Source: Symsagittifera roscoffensis (Eukaryota > Xenacoelomorpha > Acoela > Convolutidae). Taken from it: a DNA stretch of 64,000 nt. Each line of letters opens with the position of its first letter. Position 1 is the stretch's first letter. The stretch is from positions 18,349,275-18,413,274 of the forward strand of contig NC_087066.1 in NCBI RefSeq assembly GCF_963678635.1. Reading direction: 5' to 3'. This document shows positions 11,375 through 23,100 of this stretch, in pieces. The notes under the pieces are model-generated. The model had not been told where the DNA came from, made no database searches, and saw nothing but the letters and a program-made list of their open reading frames with translations. Position numbers and translations under genes: made by a program.

Positions 11375-11655
11375 TCCTTAAAATAAAATGTCATTATACG
11401 ATCTTCGGATGCATGTTAGACCGTGCTGGGTCCCGTTGATGTTATGATGTCAAAACATTCTTATATTGATATAGTTTATTGCAAATCCAACCCGCTGGTT
11501 TCGACGTTGGTTTTATGATTTTGTGTCAAACTACTTTTTATCAAATATCAACGAACAGTTTGATTAATACGATAGTATAATATCAAATTCAATAGAGTTC
11601 AGCCGTACGCTCTCCGATTCTCAAAGTTCAAAGCCATGACATTCATTCTAAATGT
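11375..11655 (+). repeat. Dispersed 280-bp duplication, copy A
   Basis: Pairs with 12215-12510. Shared anchors are TACGATCTTCGGATGCATG, GTGCTGGGTCC, a TTATTGCAAA tract and GACATTCATTCTA near the end. Copy A overlaps the 3' end of the decayed minus-strand frames at 11599-11948. Confidence 0.75.
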
Positions 11656-12175
11656 CACGCCAACTCTCTTGGAAAAAACTTTTCCTGTCAATTTATTTGG
11701 TTCCGAATTTCCAACAGAACTGCTCAACACGTCGATGTCTATTTTGAGGGTGTCCAACGCTCTGATATTCTGATTGCCATGTTTTTGTGCCAACAACTGA
11801 CGAGGGCCAATATCGTTCTTCTATGAATTGTTTGACGCCCCCAACAGCGGAGAGTTTGATTTACGCATAAAGCTTTAAGTGAATGGGCATATCTGACAAA
11901 TTTTTTAAACAACTTCAAAACCGAGTCAGGATAACTTCTTCTTTCCACTCATATCTCTAATAAGTTCGCCCTATAAGTTGATTCACGTTTTCAGGGATAA
12001 TTGGCCGTTAGGTGTTCCAGTTGCTGATCGCTTGAGCAACTTCTGAATGAGTCTATCTTGTTTCTCTTGGTCGTTTTTCATTTCAATTTTTTTCCCACGA
12101 GTGACCTTGTCATCGAATGAAAATAGAGACTCTTCTAGAAATTGAATTGTTGATTAAACCGTGACATTCCTAGCT
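11600..12175 (-). pseudogene. Possible decayed coding tract, unrecognised
   Basis: On the minus strand several partial frames follow one another with shifts: a lysine-rich stretch (KVTRGKKIEMKNDQEKQDRL, about 12130-12070), then frames at 11948-11739 and 11796-11599. Residue composition and slightly higher GC look more like eroded coding sequence than the surrounding AT-rich DNA. I do not recognise the family. It may be transposon-derived, since its end lies in a duplicated segment, or may be chance. Confidence 0.2.
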
Positions 12176-12214
12176 TTGACGGTCACGATTTGGTAAAATC
12201 TTATTTTAGACTAT

Positions 12215-12510
12215 CTTTAAATAAAATGTCACGATACGATCTTCGGATGCATGTTAGGATCGTGCTGGGTCCTGTTGATGTTATGATTTCAAAACGTTCT
12301 TATGTCAATATAATTTATTGCAAACCCAACCAACTGGTCTCGATATTGCTGGTATGATTTTTTATCAAACTTTTTCATCAAATATCAACAAACAGTTTGA
12401 TTATTACGATAGTTTTTATGATTACGATAGTTTAATGTCAAGTTCAAGGGAGTTCAGCTGTATACTCTCCGCTTTCGAAGTTCAAAGTCAGGACATTCAT
12501 TCTATATGCA
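12215..12510 (+). repeat. Dispersed 280-bp duplication, copy B
   Basis: Second copy of 11375-11655, about 840 bp downstream in the same orientation, with scattered substitutions and a short insertion near 12410-12430. Confidence 0.75.
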
Positions 12511-13244
12511 CAATTTACTTCTGCTATTTGTAATTTCTTGACTTCGTATATTTGTCGTTGTTTTTTTTTCTGCCCTAATGGTTTCGGCTTATGTGTTATC
12601 GGCTTAGTGACCTGACTTTGAGTAGTTTTAAGAAAGTATAATTTGTATACTCGCTGGATTGCACAATTTGCTTAAATCTTTACAGAAATAATTGCTCAAG
12701 TTTTTCATGAAAACTTTTTTTCGGCTTCTTATTTTCTATTTTTTTCCGGCCTGATAGGTTTCGGCTTGTAGTTTATCGACTGAATAGCCCCATATTGCGT
12801 CTCAAATTGGGCTCATGAGAATGTATTGACTAGCACGTTTGATAGCTTATTTTCTCAGAAATACAAAAAAAAACATTATATGTTCAAACTGTAGTTTGCG
12901 TTTTTGAGAAATCGAACTTAAATTAATTGAGAGTATGAGCAAGCAAATGAAATTCCTTTATTTATAAATCGTGATCAGTCCTACCTCGATCTGTTATAGC
13001 TGAAACCGAACACTGATCGCCGCGCAAATTGTAAAATGTTTGAAACAACTGTGATTTATTTATATGTTGTGTATAGTTTTAAGTTCACAATATTTAAGAT
13101 TTGTGTTTCGATTTTTGTGCTAGTCGACGCGATGTTCACTTTTAAACTTTTATGCTAGTCGAGCTTTATGGTTGTCGATACACGCCGTGAAACACTAGTT
13201 TTTGTAGCTGCCAGTGTTTTTACCTTAAGGAGGGAGTGGTGGCC

Positions 13245-13767
13245 GGTCAACAAGCAGTACATAGAATGGTCTAAGAGTAGAAAAACAGTCAAATATTGAA
13301 TTATACGAGCTAATCGAGAAGACAAGTATTATAATCCTCAATATTACCATTGAAAAGAATTAATCAGACGGCATTCAAAATTTCTTTTAACTATCGCCCT
13401 CCATTGCAAATCAAATGGGGGTATTCATTACTAAGTACAAAAATCACAAACGCTTAACGTCGAAATTGTTCATTATGTGAGGTACGAAAAGAAATTAAGA
13501 TTTGTTCATGAAACTCATGTTTTTGTGTATATGCTGGTCAACAAGCAGTATATAGAATGGTCTATGAGCAGAAAAACAGTCAAGTATTGAATTTAATGAG
13601 CTAATCGAGAAGACAAGTATTATAATCGTCAATATTACCATTGAAAAGAATTAATCAAACAACATTCAAAATTTCTTTTAACTATCCCCCTCCATTGCAA
13701 ATGGGGGTATTCATTACTAGGTACTAAAATCACAAACGCTTAACGTCAAAATTGTTCATTATAGGGA
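13245..13767 (+). repeat. Tandem duplication, unit about 291 bp
   Basis: The segment beginning GGTCAACAAGCAGTA at 13245 restarts at 13536. The two copies differ by single substitutions and a small deletion near 13690. The second copy runs into a sequence with the palindrome ACTAGTTAACTAGT near 13781. Confidence 0.8.
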
Positions 13768-14404
13768 TGGCAATTCGTTACTAGTTAACTAGTTACCGAA
13801 GGGGAGAAAATTGTTAGATATTCGACTATTCTAATAATTTAACTTTTTTATGGGTTAGCCCATGAAAATCAACGTTTGTCTGCTCTCCTGCTCTTAGATG
13901 CTTTCTGTTTTTGGACCATTCTGTTTTTCAAAAGGGGGACAGTTAACAAAATGAGCTGTTTTATTTACGTCTGTTGTAATTTTAAATGACTGTTTGGTTG
14001 AGCGTGAGGAGGTATAATTGTTTTTTTTTTGTATTCATTTTGCTTATTTCATACCATTAACTTTTGTATCGTTTTTGTTAGTACATGTATCGTAGTGTTC
14101 AGTTAAATAAATTTGCGTTATTTTTATTAGTTTGATTTTACATTTCTGAGAAATGTCCTAATGCTATATCGAGCTATTTGAGTTCATCAAAAAACCGTTA
14201 ATTTTCCTACTTCAAACCCGTGTGGGTTTCTGCTGCCGTATAGCTGAAATTCTACTCCTTCGCAAAAATTGTTCTGCTTCGCAAAAATTGTTCTCTATAA
14301 ATTTTTCTGTCTTATATTCTGCTTACTGCTGCTGCTGGTGAAAAAACTGTCGGAAATCAACTGCACTGAAATTTAATCTGGGATAGGACGAATCTGCCGA
14401 GAAG

Positions 14405-17400
14405 ATGAATTGCAAAGTGTGCGGGGAAGCCAATGCTAAGGCCTGCACTGGCTGTAGAACCGTCTACTACTGCTCCAAGGTACTGTTGTTATGAAGAGGG
14501 TGTAATGAGCAGATTGACTTAAAACAGCTTAAAATCAAAATTTCATCGTCTTTAGCAACTTGTTCATGAAACTCAAGTTATTGAACCCAATAGGGTAATT
14601 AAGCCAATCAAATTTAATAAACAGATTCAGTCGATGTAGACGAATCAGCCAATTTCAAATACAGACATTCAGCCAAAAGTAACTCAGACAAGTCAACCGA
14701 AGATATTTCGGCCAAATAAAAATAAAGAGACCAGATCAAAAGAAAATTTTCTTTTTTGATTAGAGCGCGAAAATGAAACATCAAGGAACAAAGTGAATTT
14801 GCTACGCATAAAGTTATTAGGATGTGGACATTGAAGGTACAAAGTTATAAATACTTCTTTACATGGGCTCGATTGTAGTTACTTCCATTTTGCGAGAATT
14901 TCTCGTTGGCGATTGAATATTTCAGTTTCTGTCTGTATCATTGACCATAGTCTCTTTTTGATTTCGGCGTTTTTGCTCCTTTTGAAAATGTGCGATGATC
15001 TTGGGAAGGGATGGGTGCTTTGTTGGTGCGAATTTATTCAAGCTGCCACTCAAGTGTTTTCGAAGTAGTCAGCTATACTTCGATATTCCTCTGAAGGCTC
15101 TAATTTTTTGAACGTTACATCATCAACGGTAATTTATGCCAAACAAATTAAATTTTTTGATGTTTAGTCGAAAAACATCATCGCTCATCTACTTGCGCTA
15201 AAATCATTTTTTTCAACATTGCACCTTACTGCCTGGCCTGGGTGGAAAAATGAACTTCTGCACCAGGCTGCGTTCTATTTATGGCGTTGCGAGTGGCGGC
15301 TTTAAAATCAATTTTAATTGCTCTGAGCAGCCGAAATTTTTTTTGTACGTATCTAGAGTCTTTTCGGGCAGCAGAGCGTGTATGTATATTTTGGATCAGA
15401 CCATGTATGCTGTAAGCTTGGTAGAAAATATCTCGGACCACTGAAAACTTTCCGTCGCAGTTGCAGATGCCAGATTGAGAAAACAAATCGAGCGCAGTTA
15501 ATTTTGCAATGAAAAAAATAGACTTTCTGATTTACCAAAATCTTAGTAGAAGAACGTATCTCTGCTTCGTGTGATTTCAACAGATTTTGGAATTTTGTTG
15601 ACGCTCTGAACATTTTTCGTTTCGAAATTGTTTGTAAAGCTTGCTGCTTTATCCTGTTCATGCTACGAAGAGATTTGATTAACTCGGTATTGTCGGTGGC
15701 ATAAGGAAGCTAGCCATTGTGTGCGCTGAAGAAAATCTATCGGCGAGCGTTTTTGGTGTTTGTGGTTTTTTCTCGGTTTTCGTTGGTAAATTTAGCTTTT
15801 TTTCGGCCCGGTAAATGAGCACGTTTGGTTTTTAAGGTGACTTTTTACTGCTCGTCCAAATAACCTACTGCTTTGCAGTTTTCGAAAATAAATTGTCATT
15901 TAATACGGCCATCCTTCAGTCTGTTTTTTCCGCGCCATCGTAGTTTTTTTTGTTGTAAGGAAATTGAAATTTTCCAAGAGTCTTAAAGAAAAAAAAGAGC
16001 CAAAAAGCTTTGTGGTATATTTGTTCAATATTTTGAACGTTTCCAATAGTTTATAACTTAAACTAACCTTGGCTAAATCTTCACCTGGCACAACAGTCGG
16101 AGGTTGATAATTAATGCCCACTTTAAACCCAGTAGGACACCAGTCAACGAAATTGATCGTGCTCTTGCTCTTGATATTCGCAATGGCCACATTCACATCT
16201 TTAGGTGTCACTGCTCCCCGGTACAGTAAACACACTGACATGTATTTGCCCTGTCTAGGGTCACATTTCACCATATGAGCCATGGGCTCAAAGCACTGAT
16301 TTGTTATTTCATGTGTTGTAAGCTGCTCGTGGTATCCTTTTTCAGCTGATGTCAAATTAGTGAAATAACTGTCCGAAACAAAAATATTAAAATTAAAAGA
16401 ATGACCGTTTACTAATGCAATCGCTCTCCACTGAAAGTTTTTTTGTTACCTGCTCTGAGCAACCGACTATCCTTGTCTTTTTGTTTAAATTTTAGCTGCA
16501 ATTAAGAAATTTTGTCTTCATAGGACTGCCAACTGCAGGATTGGAAAGCCCACATAAAAAGCTGCAAAAAACCGGCTCCGGGTAAAATTGGCTCTCAAAA
16601 ACAGAGCGAGGTTCACAACATGGGGGATAACAACTCACAGTCGAAGAAAACGCGAGAAGATATCGAACGGATCATAGAGAGGAATCAGCATCTAATACCC
16701 AATTATGCTGATGAATATCAGCGAAGATATCCCGACAGAATGGATCAAGTGATAAAGTTGAAGGCTCAGCATCTGAGCGCCATTTCTACGTTCGCAGAGA
16801 TTGAAGAGGGAGGCGATGCTTTTACAGATGAAGAATTTTCACGAGATCGATTAGTCGAGCGATGGGCTATAACCGACACTAAATCTTTTGAAGAGTTTAT
16901 GCAACGAAACGATTTTGGAGATATTTGGGAGAAACCGATAGCGCCATACTTGACCGAAACTGATATGCGCACGGGAGCAACCAACACCATAAATCATGAA
17001 CAAATACTGCGAAACACTACAATTAAGCAGCTTGTTTATGATTTTGGTCGGAATTTCGTCTCCGTTGGCTATGTCGATCTCAGTCAACTTTTATGGGGTG
17101 TATTTCATAATGAACCCGAAGGAGTGATGCGTTTCTATGGTTACGACCAAGCTGAAGTGACAGTAGCAAGAAGCATGTTGATCTACGAGATGATGAAAAG
17201 TGGCAAAACCGAAGTAAGTGGCAAAACGATTCTGCAAGTTTGGTTTTCGTCATGCTGGGATAAAGAAACGAAAGAGGAGTTTGAAAAATTTGTGCAACTC
17301 AAGATACCAAAACTTGGAAATGACCTGCTCACCAAGTATGCTCAATGTTGGAACCGAAAGAAAAGCATGACAGTGAAGTTTGCACAAGATGCATTTGTGG

Positions 17401-18269
17401 AGCACCTGCGATCTATCGACTTCGAGCCCTTGGATAATCTGAAAGCTGAAGATGACAGAATGGATTTTGCCCGCTACCTGTTCACGGGTTGCATTTTCAC
17501 GACGGAGGATGTAGTATGTGGAAATTGCACAATGTTCCCTGATAGCACTGACAGCTGGAAGAAAATGAAATTCGAGGATTTCTTCAACACAATTGATATG
17601 GCTCAAGACTTGGGTATTTCAAAGCCGAGTGATGAGTCTCTTATCAGGTGCATAACCTCAAAAACTTCCGAAAACTTTGCTAGATTGCGGGGGTTCATTC
17701 AAGAGGAAAAGTTGGTATGTCATTTGGCTGTGAAATCTATCGACATTAACGATACCAAATGTGCCTCTGAGATCAAGGAACTGAATCCTTACATGATTGA
17801 TTGGAATAACGTGCCTGATTATTGGCACAGGCATGACTTTATAGACTTCGCGGAAAAGTGCAGTGGACCTGAAACTGTGCACCATTTCCATACAATGAAC
17901 TGGGTACAAAAAGTTTTTGGAGCATCCTTCCTTGACTACATCGATCAGAGACCAGTTTTGGAGGACGGATTCCGAAAGCACCGGGAGGATTTCAATATAG
18001 TCGTTGATAGGATTAAACTTAATATGCCGAATATTGAACGATTGATCCGAATACCGATGTTCAAGCTGCCGATAAACCTGTTTTCAGAAATAGCCGTCGT
18101 AATGTTTGGGGAGAAGTATCTAATACACGCACTGACTGACAGGAAGGGGAGAGTTCTGAACCACGCTAACGATAAAAAAAGTAAATGTATGCAAGTGTTT
18201 GGCGATAGTGCAACTACCATGCATTGTATATTTTCATTTGACAATGAATTGGAACTGATTGTCATGTAG
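14405..18269 (+). CDS. MYND zinc-finger protein, otherwise uncharacterised
   Basis: Exon 1 is 14405-14479 and exon 2 is 16524-18269 (606 residues in all); the phase-0 intron has donor AAG/GTACTG and acceptor TTCATAG. Splicing completes an N-terminal MYND finger with ligands C3, C6, C14, C17, C23, C27, H35 and C39 and the usual Trp at 32; the intron falls between residues 25 and 26. MYND fingers bind proline-rich partners (established for the fold). A basic, glutamine-rich linker follows, then about 500 residues of mixed helical sequence. The tract [16 protein letters not shown] with a following HHFHTMNW recalls DUF4470-type MYND proteins of marine invertebrates, but I hold that lightly. No SET domain motifs are seen, so it is not a SMYD methyltransferase. 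Function unknown. Confidence 0.85.
15960..16350 (-). pseudogene. Alpha-tubulin gene fragment, antisense in the MYND intron
   Basis: 16350-16068 corresponds base for base, without indels, to 9169-8887 of the tubulin gene (end of exon 1). About 100 bp of the adjoining tubulin intron follows down to 15960, so this is a DNA-level duplication, not a retrocopy. I count about five differences in the 283 exonic bases, four of them changing the protein (for example GGDLAK to GEDLAK). The intronic part is visibly more diverged. The fragment has no start, GTP-loop or C-terminal exon, so it cannot make tubulin. Similarity ends abruptly at 16350. Confidence 0.88.
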
Positions 18270-18919
18270 TCATTCAAAATAAGCACATTTTGTCCTTAGT
18301 TGATGTTTCGCTGAGTTTCGAATTTATTTTTATAGTTTTTTTTCGGTTCAAACTTGACTGCTCAAAACCTTTTGGTTTTCGAGATATGGCGTTCTTTTTT
18401 TGAGTTTTTCAATTTTTTTTTTCAAACACTAAGATATAAAAAAATTTAATCGAATTTTTGACATTCTCAATCTATAGAGGGGTGCTGTCAGGTTACACTC
18501 TGGATTTGCAAGTCTGGCGTCCATGTATGACTGCTCAAATCATTTTGGTTTTCAAGATGTGGCGTTTACAATGATGTTTTCATTTTTTTTCCGAAAAAGC
18601 TCCGTCGAAAATCTCAACCCCATTTTTGGTCCGCCCGTGAGTCCATCTATTAAAAAAAGTATTTATTATTTTTTTAAATTTATACTTATCATAAATTTAA
18701 ATATATACTTTATTACACAAGCATAGATTGTGTTATAGTATGAACTTTCTTTTTTTTCCAACGTAAGTCGCAAATTTTGTTGCGATGCAGTTGTTGCGAC
18801 AAAATGTGTTCATTTTGAAAGTGTTCATTTTTTTCCGGCTATTAAGTACAGCCTATGCTAAGGATAATAATACTGACTATTATATTACAAATAGCACTTT
18901 AGCTTCAAGGTATCATGGA

Positions 18920-18985
18920 TCTCTAGCGTAGAGATAGGGAAGGAGACGAGCAACAAAATAGAGGGTTCGAACCTGGGCAGGGTCG
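18920..18985 (+). mobile_element. tRNA-like SINE head
   Basis: A Pol III B box GGGTTCGAACCT at 18963-18974 and an A-box-like CTAGCGTAGAGATAGG about 40 bp upstream, followed by a T-run. The spacing fits an internal Pol III promoter, but a cloverleaf cannot be folded convincingly, so it is tRNA-derived rather than a working tRNA gene. Confidence 0.5.
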
Positions 18986-19824
18986 GATGTTTTTAATGAA
19001 CTTCGTATACTAGTTTACCGCTTTATAAATTGAGGCATGTTAGTAGGTAGATTTCTTTTTTTTTTCAAATTGACTGGTACTGATAATGCGGCATAATTGG
19101 TTTACGTTTTTTAGTAATTATATAGACTCATAATTGGCATGCGTCACTTAAGAAGTTTTGTAGACTCGAAATTTTACTCATTCAGTTTTTCCCACTAGCG
19201 TTAAGGGTCATATTTTTGCTTGTGTATGCGAAGTGCAACTTTGCCTCTGTGTTATAAAATTAAATATATACTTAATATAAACCTTGTTAATCGTTGCTAT
19301 CAAAATCATTGCTGAGCTGAAATTTAAATTTGAGCGAAAACCTCAATTTTCTTATACTGTTATACTGCTAATCCTGGAAGGGTGTTCAACCTCTTCCAAA
19401 ACGTTTGATGAAATTGCTGTTCAATCAAAATATACATTTTGAAGTCTTTCAATTGAATATGATGATGATTCAGCAAAAGTCATCGAATAGCAATGATTTT
19501 GATAGCAACGATTATAACAGTATATTTTTCTGAGAAAAAAAGACAAGATTTAGATTAATAGATTTGATTGCACAGGCAAACATCATTTGTGTGATAAAAC
19601 CAGTCCCACTTTTTTGTGCTGAAAAGATTCTGAAAATAAGTATGGCGCAGAGTTAATTAAGTACTGTTGCCTAATTATAGCCAGCTGAAGGGATCATGTC
19701 TGGTATCATATATACACTTGTAACCGTGAACTAGACCTTTTCCTGAACTAACTTTTCTTCCAAGTCTGTACGAATTTGAAGTTGCTTTATTAGTAAATCT
19801 TAGGAATTTCGAGACTCCTTTACA

Positions 19825-20000
19825 CTTGCCCTAGAGGTAACTCGAATATACTTTGCATCGGATAGTCCGGGGTTCGAGTCACGGTTGGATGTTTTTTTTC
19901 CAGTATATTTGAAATTGAACTTTTTTCCGGAATAATTTAATTGTCGGACTTTCGTTTGTCTGATTGTTTAGTCGGCTTAGTTGCCACATCGCAGAAGTTT
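19825..20000 (+). mobile_element. SINE-like element with shared body
   Basis: B box GGGTTCGAGTC at 19870-19880 follows a degenerate A region. About 60 bp later comes TTGTCGGACTTTCGTTTGTC (19941-19960), also seen in the element at 39165 as TGTCGGACTATCGTCCGTC. It ends in the CGGCTTAGTTGCC motif (from about 19972). Shared head and body layout supports one SINE superfamily. Confidence 0.55.
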
Positions 20001-20140
20001 CTTGGGCTGTCAGCAATTTTCATTGCAGGTTCAAGTGCTGGGTAAAAACGCTATATCAAGTATGGAATTCGGCTGCGAGAGAAACTGGTACGAATTTTTC
20101 ATTTTTTTTGGATCAAGTTCCATTTCTTAATTGTTAATTT

Positions 20141-23100
20141 AGCGATGATTACCTCAAATTTTGTAATTTTCAACCCTAACCATTTGCCTTCTAATAGAAG
20201 AAGCAGCAGAAAAGTTGGAAAAGAAATTAAAAAGTGCGTTTTCGAACTTTTTGTCCGTTTGCTACTGTAAAATTTTTGTGGTCAGAGCATTCTGGGTTGC
20301 ATGCAAAACAATGCCTTCTTTTTTTTATTTCGTAAAAAAGACTTGACGATCATGCGTTAAATTAACTTTGGCGTCAACGTGCATTGAGTATCCCGTCGCA
20401 CGAACACTTGGAGTGAACCCGAGTTGGCATGATTCTATGCGTAAACCAATCTGATTGTTTTTATAATTCACAAGGTTGTCTAAATTGAGAAAGAATACTT
20501 TAACTGTGTAAAGTAAAATTTAAGTTAATGGTGTTATTTTTACCATTAAAAAAGGAAGAAACTTTGTATTCGGGTGTATCAACAGTTTTTTTCCCAAAAT
20601 TAATGGTTCACCACAATTAATGGTGTACCACAATCAAGATCAGAATGGCTCTAGTGATATAACATCAAAATTTCTTGGTCGCGAGTCGAACGGCATCAGA
20701 TTTTTTCCTAAAAAATCAAATGTCATTGAACATAAGTGAAAACATAAAAATTGTGATTATTGTTCGTTTTTTTTAAAGGAAGTTTGTTCCCGCTCGAATT
20801 TGGTTTTAACGGTTTGTCTTTTTCAGTTCAATTCACATTCACTAGGTAATACAGAATCGGGTTCTCTTTCTTTCTACCTACCTGCAAGTGAAAATATTGT
20901 CCGCCTTGTCCGATTGTTTTGAAAATTATCATGCGGACTAACCAAGCCATGCCAAACATATTTCGTTTTCATACTTTACCTAGTAAAACCACTAGATACA
21001 CCATAAAAATCGATGATCATGCGAGATGAGGGGACAGTAACTGGTGCAAAATTGGCGTGATTTGGATTTAAAATAAGATTTCTCAAGGAATAAAAAAAGT
21101 AACCTTATGATCAATTTTCTCTCTTTGGACCTGTTTTTATAAAAACAAAATGTTAAAAATGAAAGATGCTAGAAATTTTGAGGCTGCAGCGTGATAGCCT
21201 TTTTTAAAAAAAATGAAAGTTTTAGCGATGATTACCTCAAATATTGTAATTTTCAATCTAAACCATTTGCCTTCTAATAGAAGAAGTAGCAGAAAAGTTG
21301 GAAAAGAAATGAAAAAGTGCGTTTTCGAACTTTTTGTCCGTTCGCTTCTGTAGAATTTTTGTGTTCGGAGCATTCTGGGTTGTATGCAAAACAATGCCTT
21401 ATGTTTTTTATTTTGTAAAAAAAACTTGACCATCATGCGTTAAATTAACTTTGGCGTCAACGTGCATTGAGTAACCCGCCACACGAACACTTGGAGTGAA
21501 CCCGAGTTGGCATGATTCTACGCGTAAACCAATCTGATTGTTTTTATAGTTCACAAGGATATCGAAATTGAGGAAGGAATACTTTAACATGTGTGTTCCA
21601 TGTGAAGTTGAATTTTAAGGTAGTGGTATTATTTTTACCACTGAAAAAAAGAAGAAACTTTGTATTCGGTTGTCAACATTTTTTTCCCAAAATTAGTGGT
21701 TCAACACAATTAATGGTGTACCACAATCAAGCATAAGAATGGGTCTAGCGATATAACATATCAAAGTTTCTTCAGTCGCGAGTGGAATGGCATTAGATTT
21801 TCTCCTAAAAAATCAAATGTCATTGAACTTAAGTGAAAACATAAAAATCGTGATTATTGTTCGTTTTTTTTAAAGGAAGTTTGTTCCCGCTCGAATTTGG
21901 TTTTAACGGTTTGTCTTTTTCAGTTCAATTCACATTCACTAGGTAATACGGAAGCGGGTTTTCTTTCTTTCTACCTGCCTGCAAGTGAAATTATTGTCCG
22001 CATTGTCCGATTGTTTTGAAAATTATCATGCGGACTAACCAAGCCATGCCAAACATATTTCGTTTTCATACTTAACCTTGTAAAACCATTAGATACACCA
22101 TAAAAATCGATGATCATGCAATTTGAGGGGACAGTAACTGGTGCAAAGATGGCGTGATTTTGATTTAAATGAAGATTTCTCAGTGCAATAAAAAAAGTAA
22201 CCTTTGGATCAGTTTTCTCAATTTTGACCTGTTTTATCAAAACAAAATGTGAATAATGAAAAATGCTAGAATTTTTGAGGCTGCAGCGTGATAGCTTTTT
22301 TTTTTAAAAAAGGAAAGTTTTAGCTATGATTACCTCAAATATTGTAGTTTTCAATCTAAACCATTTGCCTTCTAAGAAGACGTAGCAGAAAAGTTGGAAA
22401 AGAAATGAAAAAGAGCGTTTTCGAACTTTTTGTCCGTTTGCTTCTGTAAAGTTTTTGTGATCGGAGAATTTTGGGTTGCATGCAAAACGATGCCTTCTAT
22501 TTTTTATTTCGTAAAAAAGACTTGACCATCATGCGGTAAATTAACTTTGGCGTCATCGTGCATTGAGTAACCCGCCACACGAACACTTGGAGTGAACCCG
22601 AGTTGGCATGATTCTACGCGTAAACCAATCTGATTGTTTTTATGTTTCACAAAGATGTATAAATTGAGGAAGGAATACTTTAACGGTGTGTGTTCCGTGT
22701 AAAGTTAAATTTTAAGCTAAAGGTGTTATTTTTACCACTGAAAAAAGAAGAAACTTTGTATTCGGGTGTATCAAAATTTTTTCCCCCAAACTTAGTGGTT
22801 CACCCTAATTAATGGTGTACCACAATCAAGCATAAGAAAGACTCTAGCGATATAACATCAAAGTTTCTTCAGTCGAGAGTGGAACTGCATTAGATTTTTT
22901 CCTAAAAAATCAAATGTCCCTGAACTTTCGTGAAAACTTAAAAATCGTGATTATTTTTCGTTTTTTTTAAAGGAAGTTCGGTTTTAATGGTTTATATTCA
23001 GTTCAATTCACATTCACTAGGTAATACAGAAGCGGGTTTCAATTCATTCCCCCTACCTGCAAATAAGTTTATTGTCCGCATTGACCGATTGTTTTGAAAA

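Larger units (their letters stand above)
9991..14404. other. Intergenic patchwork of local duplications
   Basis: No complete gene was found in this 4.4 kb. It contains the duplications listed separately at 10308, 11375/12215 and 13245, T-rich copies of the CGGCTNAGTNGCC family near 12597 and 12768, and a possible decayed coding tract on the minus strand at 11600-12175. An acceptor-like site on the minus strand (complement of 10001-10009) could serve a 5' UTR intron of the tubulin gene. Confidence 0.5.
18270..20140. other. Intergenic, AT-rich with two SINE-like elements
   Basis: Between the MYND gene and the tandem array. Contains no gene-like frame. Two tRNA-like heads are listed separately (18920-18985 and 19825-20000). 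Near 19370-19520 there are A/T-rich runs with no match elsewhere in the window. Confidence 0.5.

Noticed and set aside
15900-16355. Separate 151-codon tubulin gene
   Set aside because: It covers only the end of one tubulin exon plus former intron, without start, GTP-binding loop or C-terminus.
16620-16620. ATG at 16620 as the start of the MYND gene
   Set aside because: The frame is open upstream to a splice acceptor at 16523 and joins an exon that completes the eight zinc ligands.
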